From NCBI GenBank assembly GCA_025362155.1, contig JANYHX010000263.1, forward strand, positions 1 through 8,967: DNA of 8,967 bases. The letters are read 5' to 3'. The stretch's first letter is position 1. Each line of letters starts with the position of its first letter. This DNA is from Gallionella sp. GTDB lineage: Bacteria > Pseudomonadota > Gammaproteobacteria > Burkholderiales > Gallionellaceae. Below, one piece after another: positions 6,303-8,967 of this stretch. Below the pieces are notes generated by a model. The model was not told where the DNA came from, did no database searches, and saw nothing but the letters and a program-made list of their open reading frames with translations. The position numbers were made by a program, and so were the translations under genes.

Positions 6303-7379
6303 ATGCAATCGTCCAACGAAGCCTTCTCCCGCGTCTTGATTGACGCTCAACTCGCCGCACAGGGTTGGGATACCCAGGATCAGAATGCGGTGCGCTATGA
6401 GGTAAGTTGCGATGACGGTACGCGCGCCGACTATGTGCTGTGTGACCGTCATGGCCGGGCAATGGCAGTCGTCGAGGCTAAACGCTTTTCGTCGAATCCG
6501 GGCGACGCTGCCGAGCAAGCGAAGAATTACGCCAGGCAGTTGAACATTCCCTACATCTTCCTCACCAACGGTAACGAAGTGCGCTTCTGGGAATGGCAAA
6601 GCGCAGCATTCCCCCATGCGGTGAAAACCTTCTTTAAACAATCCGATCTGGAGCGCCGCTTCGCCACGCGGCAAGTAAAGCGCGATTTACTGAGTGTGGA
6701 AACAGACACACGAATTGCCGGGCGTGATTACCAGCAGAACTGCATACAAATACTGTGCGAAGAAATCCTGCAAGGCCGCCGCAAGCTTTTGGTCGAAATG
6801 GCAACCGGCACGGGCAAGACCCGCACTGCCGCAGCCTTTATCAAACGCCTGTTCGAGGCGAACGCCATTACCCGTGTGCTGTTCCTGGTGGATCGCATTC
6901 CGCTTGCCAAGCAAACCGAGGATGCGTTCGCCGAGCATCTGCCGGATTATCCCTGTTACGTGTTGCGTGCCGGACGGCGCTTTCAGGACGAAAAGTTGAT
7001 CACCATCACCACGCTGCAAAGCATGGTGAATATCTATGGAGATTACTCACCGGGCTATTTCGATCTGGTGATCTCAGATGAATGTCACCGCAGCATTTAC
7101 GGCCAGTGGAGCGGCGTTCTTAAATACTTCGATGGCGTGCAAATCGGCCTGACGGCCACACCTTGTGTTGCTGCCGAGATAGACGCGGGCGACGATGAAG
7201 ACAAGGCGTTTGTAAAAGACACATTGCGCTTTTTCGAGGTGGATCAACCTACCTTCACGTACAAACTCAAAGATGCCATCAGCGACGGCTACCTCGTGCC
7301 TTACCAGATATACAAAGCCCAGACCGTCAAAACCGCAGCTGAAGGCGGTTTTGAAGTCAAGAAAAGCGAACTCGACTGA
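6303..7379 (+). CDS. hsdR: Type I restriction enzyme R subunit, N-terminal part (nuclease + first RecA domain), ended by an in-frame TGA
   Basis: HsdR is the DNA-translocating and cleaving subunit of a type I restriction complex (R2M2S). This ORF holds its first half. The HSDR N-terminal nuclease has a PD-(D/E)xK-type core, D43 in TRADYVL and E58-A-K60 in AVVEAKR. After a linker come superfamily 2 helicase motifs: Walker A ATGTGKT (167-173), motif II DECH (259-262, the variant usual in this family) and motif III TATP (284-287). The ORF stops at a TGA (7377-7379) after KKSELD, in the linker to the second RecA domain, and the same frame continues downstream as the rest of HsdR. I prefer ATG 6303 (MQSSNEAFSRVLIDA). 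A GTG at 6285 would add six residues. Neither has a clear ribosome binding site. On its own this fragment cannot be a complete ATP-driven motor. The intact gene would be about 709 residues. It may be a pseudogene or a split subunit. Confidence 0.88.
   Translation: MQSSNEAFSRVLIDAQLAAQGWDTQDQNAVRYEVSCDDGTRADYVLCDRHGRAMAVVEAKRFSSNPGDAAEQAKNYARQLNIPYIFLTNGNEVRFWEWQSAAFPHAVKTFFKQSDLERRFATRQVKRDLLSVETDTRIAGRDYQQNCIQILCEEILQGRRKLLVEMATGTGKTRTAAAFIKRLFEANAITRVLFLVDRIPLAKQTEDAFAEHLPDYPCYVLRAGRRFQDEKLITITTLQSMVNIYGDYSPGYFDLVISDECHRSIYGQWSGVLKYFDGVQIGLTATPCVAAEIDAGDDEDKAFVKDTLRFFEVDQPTFTYKLKDAISDGYLVPYQIYKAQTVKTAAEGGFEVKKSELD
7377..7379 (+). other. In-frame nonsense codon TGA interrupting hsdR
   Basis: The two halves of hsdR lie in the same frame, separated by TGA TCG GCG before the ATG at 7386, so no indel is needed. 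Read through, the segment is ELD-x-SAMDEKTR. Related R subunits, as I recall them, have Trp here (ELDWSAMD-like), so one G-to-A change of TGG explains the stop. TGA is a genuine stop in this genome: aat, bpt, the membrane gene and the PilZ-like gene all end in TGA, and Trp is TGG elsewhere. Confidence 0.85.
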
Positions 7380-7385
7380 TCGGCG

Positions 7386-8432
7386 ATGGATGAAAAGACC
7401 CGCACCGAATTTGAATTGCTGTTCAAGGATGCCGATCCAATTGTCATAGACCCATCTGCCTTGGAGCGTCGTTTCACGATCCCGGAACGAAATCGCGCGA
7501 TGGTGCGCGAATTCCGTTCGGTGATGGACAACGGCTACATCGACAAAGGCATTGTGCGCAAGCCGCTGCTGGGCAAGACCATCGTGTTTGCTGTATCCAA
7601 ACGCCATGCCGAAACACTGGCGCAGATGTTCGATCAGATTTTTGCTGACAAAAAATCTTCGCCCGATGTGCGTTATGCAGACTACGTCGTGTCCGGCATG
7701 GGGACGGACGACACGGTAGACGGCATGACCAAGATCAAACGCTTCAAGAAAGAACAGTTCCCGCAAATTCTCGTATCGGTCAACATGCTCGATACCGGTT
7801 TCGATTGCCCGGAAGTAAAAAATCTTGTGTTCGCGCGCTTTACCCGTTCCGCCATTCTCTACCAGCAGATGCGCGGGCGTGGCACACGCAAGTCGTTGAA
7901 CAAGTCACTATTCACCATGTTCGATTTCGTGGGTGTGGCGGATTATCACGGCGATGACGACGAGTACGCTGCGGGTGGAAAAATTGCCGAGCCCAAGAAA
8001 AAGCGGCATTACGAACCGCGCCGTCTGTTGGCTTTGGACATCAACGACCACATCGACCCGACCACCCGCGAATGGATCACTGTGGATGAAAACGGCAACA
8101 TGGTTTTCCCCGAAGCATCCGAACTGAAAGCCGCCGAACTTGGTATTCGTTTTGAAGCATGGCTATTGGCGCAGCAAGTCAACCCCGGTGAAGAAAGCTG
8201 GCTGCGCATGATCGGCAGCCAACTACGAGCCAATGCCGGGACGATGGAAGAATTCACCTCCGGGCATTTCGCCTTCCATCCCTTTTCGCAGCTGGGCGGA
8301 TACAGCCAGGCAGTGCGCGTCTTCGGCAACGAACAGCGCCTCGAAGAATTGATGGAAAACCTCAATACCACCGTGTTCGGCGGCGAAGACAACAACCAGA
8401 CCCACAGCGGCAATCAGCCTACTGCACACTAA
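7386..8432 (+). CDS. hsdR: Type I restriction enzyme R subunit, C-terminal part (second RecA domain + EcoEI-type C-domain)
   Basis: This is the second half of HsdR, in the same frame as the N-terminal part and separated from it by one stop codon. It carries helicase motif IV (KTIVFAVSKRHAETLA, about 64-79), motif V (SVNMLDTGFDCPEV, 131-144) and motif VI (QQMRGRGTR, 160-168, with the arginine fingers). A C-terminal region like EcoEI_R_C, which docks the R subunit on the methyltransferase core, ends normally (HPFSQLGGYSQAVRVFG...LEELMENLN). The ATG at 7386 lies six bases after the TGA, so reinitiation could in principle make this 348-residue piece, but no good ribosome binding site precedes it. 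Without motifs I-III it could not hydrolyse ATP alone. Together with the first ORF every expected motif is present, so decay, if any, is a single recent change. hsdM begins 12 bp downstream. Confidence 0.87.
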   Translation: MDEKTRTEFELLFKDADPIVIDPSALERRFTIPERNRAMVREFRSVMDNGYIDKGIVRKPLLGKTIVFAVSKRHAETLAQMFDQIFADKKSSPDVRYADYVVSGMGTDDTVDGMTKIKRFKKEQFPQILVSVNMLDTGFDCPEVKNLVFARFTRSAILYQQMRGRGTRKSLNKSLFTMFDFVGVADYHGDDDEYAAGGKIAEPKKKRHYEPRRLLALDINDHIDPTTREWITVDENGNMVFPEASELKAAELGIRFEAWLLAQQVNPGEESWLRMIGSQLRANAGTMEEFTSGHFAFHPFSQLGGYSQAVRVFGNEQRLEELMENLNTTVFGGEDNNQTHSGNQPTAH

Positions 8433-8444
8433 GCAAGGAAACCC

Positions 8445-8967
8445 ATGCCATTCACCGCCGAGATGCGACGGGCCATAGATCAGATACGCGACTACCTTTT
8501 TGGTGGTGGCTATCCTGACCCCGTCGCCAATGCCGAACAACTTTCCTTTCTGTTCTTTTTCTATTTGGTGGAAGGCATTGACAAGGAAAACGCGCTACGC
8601 GCCAAGGTGCTCAAGCAGCCTTATGAGAGCCCGTTCGCGGGTGAATGGAAACTGAAGAACCCGCTCAACGCACCGAAGAAGGATGTCAAAACCATCAGCA
8701 AAGATCACTTCCGCTGGTCGGTGTGGGCGAAAGGCTTATCCGGCGAAGCGCTGGTGCGCTTCGTGCGTGATGAAGTGTTCGCCTTCTTTGCCGAACTCGG
8801 CGAAAAATCCGCGCACAACTTCATGAACGGCGCTCGGCTATCCATAGACGAACCTACCGTGCTTACGCAAGTCATCAACCTGGTCGATGGGCTGCGCCTC
8901 GATCAGGCCGATGCTGACACCAAGGGCGACCTGTTCGAACATGTGCTGCGACAGATCAAACAGGCGG
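8445..8967 (+). CDS. hsdM: Type I restriction-modification system M subunit (N6-adenine methyltransferase), 3'-truncated by window edge
   Basis: HsdM is the S-adenosylmethionine-dependent adenine methyltransferase of the type I complex; with HsdS it forms the M2S modification enzyme. The frame runs from the ATG at 8445, preceded by AAGGAA at 8435-8440, to the window end without a stop (174 complete codons). The visible part is the helical HsdM_N domain: MPFTAEMRRAIDQIRDYLFGGGYPDP, EQLSFLFFFYLVEGID and, near the edge, TKGDLFEHVLRQIKQA, which leads into the catalytic domain. The SAM-binding and NPPF-type catalytic motifs lie beyond the window and cannot be checked. The gene follows hsdR by 12 bp in the order R-M, with hsdS expected downstream. 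The gene is open as far as it can be seen, so modification may persist even if restriction is lost. Confidence 0.92.
   Translation, partial: MPFTAEMRRAIDQIRDYLFGGGYPDPVANAEQLSFLFFFYLVEGIDKENALRAKVLKQPYESPFAGEWKLKNPLNAPKKDVKTISKDHFRWSVWAKGLSGEALVRFVRDEVFAFFAELGEKSAHNFMNGARLSIDEPTVLTQVINLVDGLRLDQADADTKGDLFEHVLRQIKQA

Noticed and set aside
7377..7379. TGA read as selenocysteine or as a reassigned Trp codon
   Set aside because: Four other genes in the window end in TGA and use TGG for Trp, so reassignment is excluded here. No convincing stem-loop was seen after the stop, and HsdR is not a selenoprotein family.
7074..7766. 230-codon open frame on the minus strand across the hsdR break
   Set aside because: It lies opposite both hsdR halves, whose helicase motifs are unmistakable, and its translation resembles no known protein. 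It is a shadow frame.
1..8967. CRISPR array, tRNA, insertion sequence or prophage remnant
   Set aside because: No regularly spaced repeats, cloverleaf-like segments, transposase motifs or phage proteins were recognised on either strand by eye.

Overview
The window reads as a chromosomal segment of a betaproteobacterium. The basis is the gene order aat-bpt-pyrD, the betaproteobacterial look of the Aat, Bpt and PyrD sequences, and moderate GC with ordinary bacterial codon use. A Nitrosomonadales/Gallionellaceae-like source is my best guess, but this is an impression and not a database result. All positions are within the window. I see no tRNA, rRNA, CRISPR array, insertion sequence or phage gene.

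Layout. (1) 1-1008: the 3' end of a darP (yjgA) ribosome-assembly gene, then a serine carboxylesterase/phospholipase of the alpha/beta-hydrolase fold, both on the + strand. (2) 1043-2578, - strand: a large conserved protein of unknown function, convergent with the esterase. It has a helical N-terminal part and a probable degenerate PilZ-like (cyclic-di-GMP-type) domain near the C-terminus. (3) 2658-6206, + strand: a tightly packed operon of aat (TTG start), bpt, an unknown multi-pass membrane protein and pyrD. The first three genes are joined by ATGA stop/start overlaps, and pyrD follows after a 2-bp gap. Aat and Bpt both add leucine to protein N-termini (Aat to Lys/Arg, Bpt to Asp/Glu), so the operon holds both leucine-adding arms of the bacterial N-degron pathway next to a pyrimidine synthesis gene. 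(4) 6207-6302: a short junction with a perfect 14-bp palindrome and a perfect tandem 9-bp repeat. (5) 6303 to the window end: the start of a type I restriction-modification locus, hsdR then hsdM (cut by the window edge), with hsdS presumably further downstream.

Two observations stand out. First, hsdR is interrupted by a single in-frame TGA at 7377-7379, where the family context suggests a tryptophan (TGG). The stop lies in the linker between the two RecA-like motor domains, and an in-frame ATG follows two codons later. Nuclease plus helicase motifs I-III are thus on one ORF and motifs IV-VI on the other. Either the restriction subunit is dead by point mutation while the methyltransferase gene stays intact, or it is made as two pieces, or the base is a sequencing error. 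Second, aat carries a 24-bp in-frame insertion resembling the dispersed palindromic repeat with core CCTTCGACAGGCTCAGG. It adds eight residues directly before the catalytic IDCQ motif. A second insertion of about 20 residues lies earlier in the same gene.

I do not see a clearly new multi-gene system. The least explained genes are the PilZ-like protein on the minus strand and the membrane protein between bpt and pyrD.
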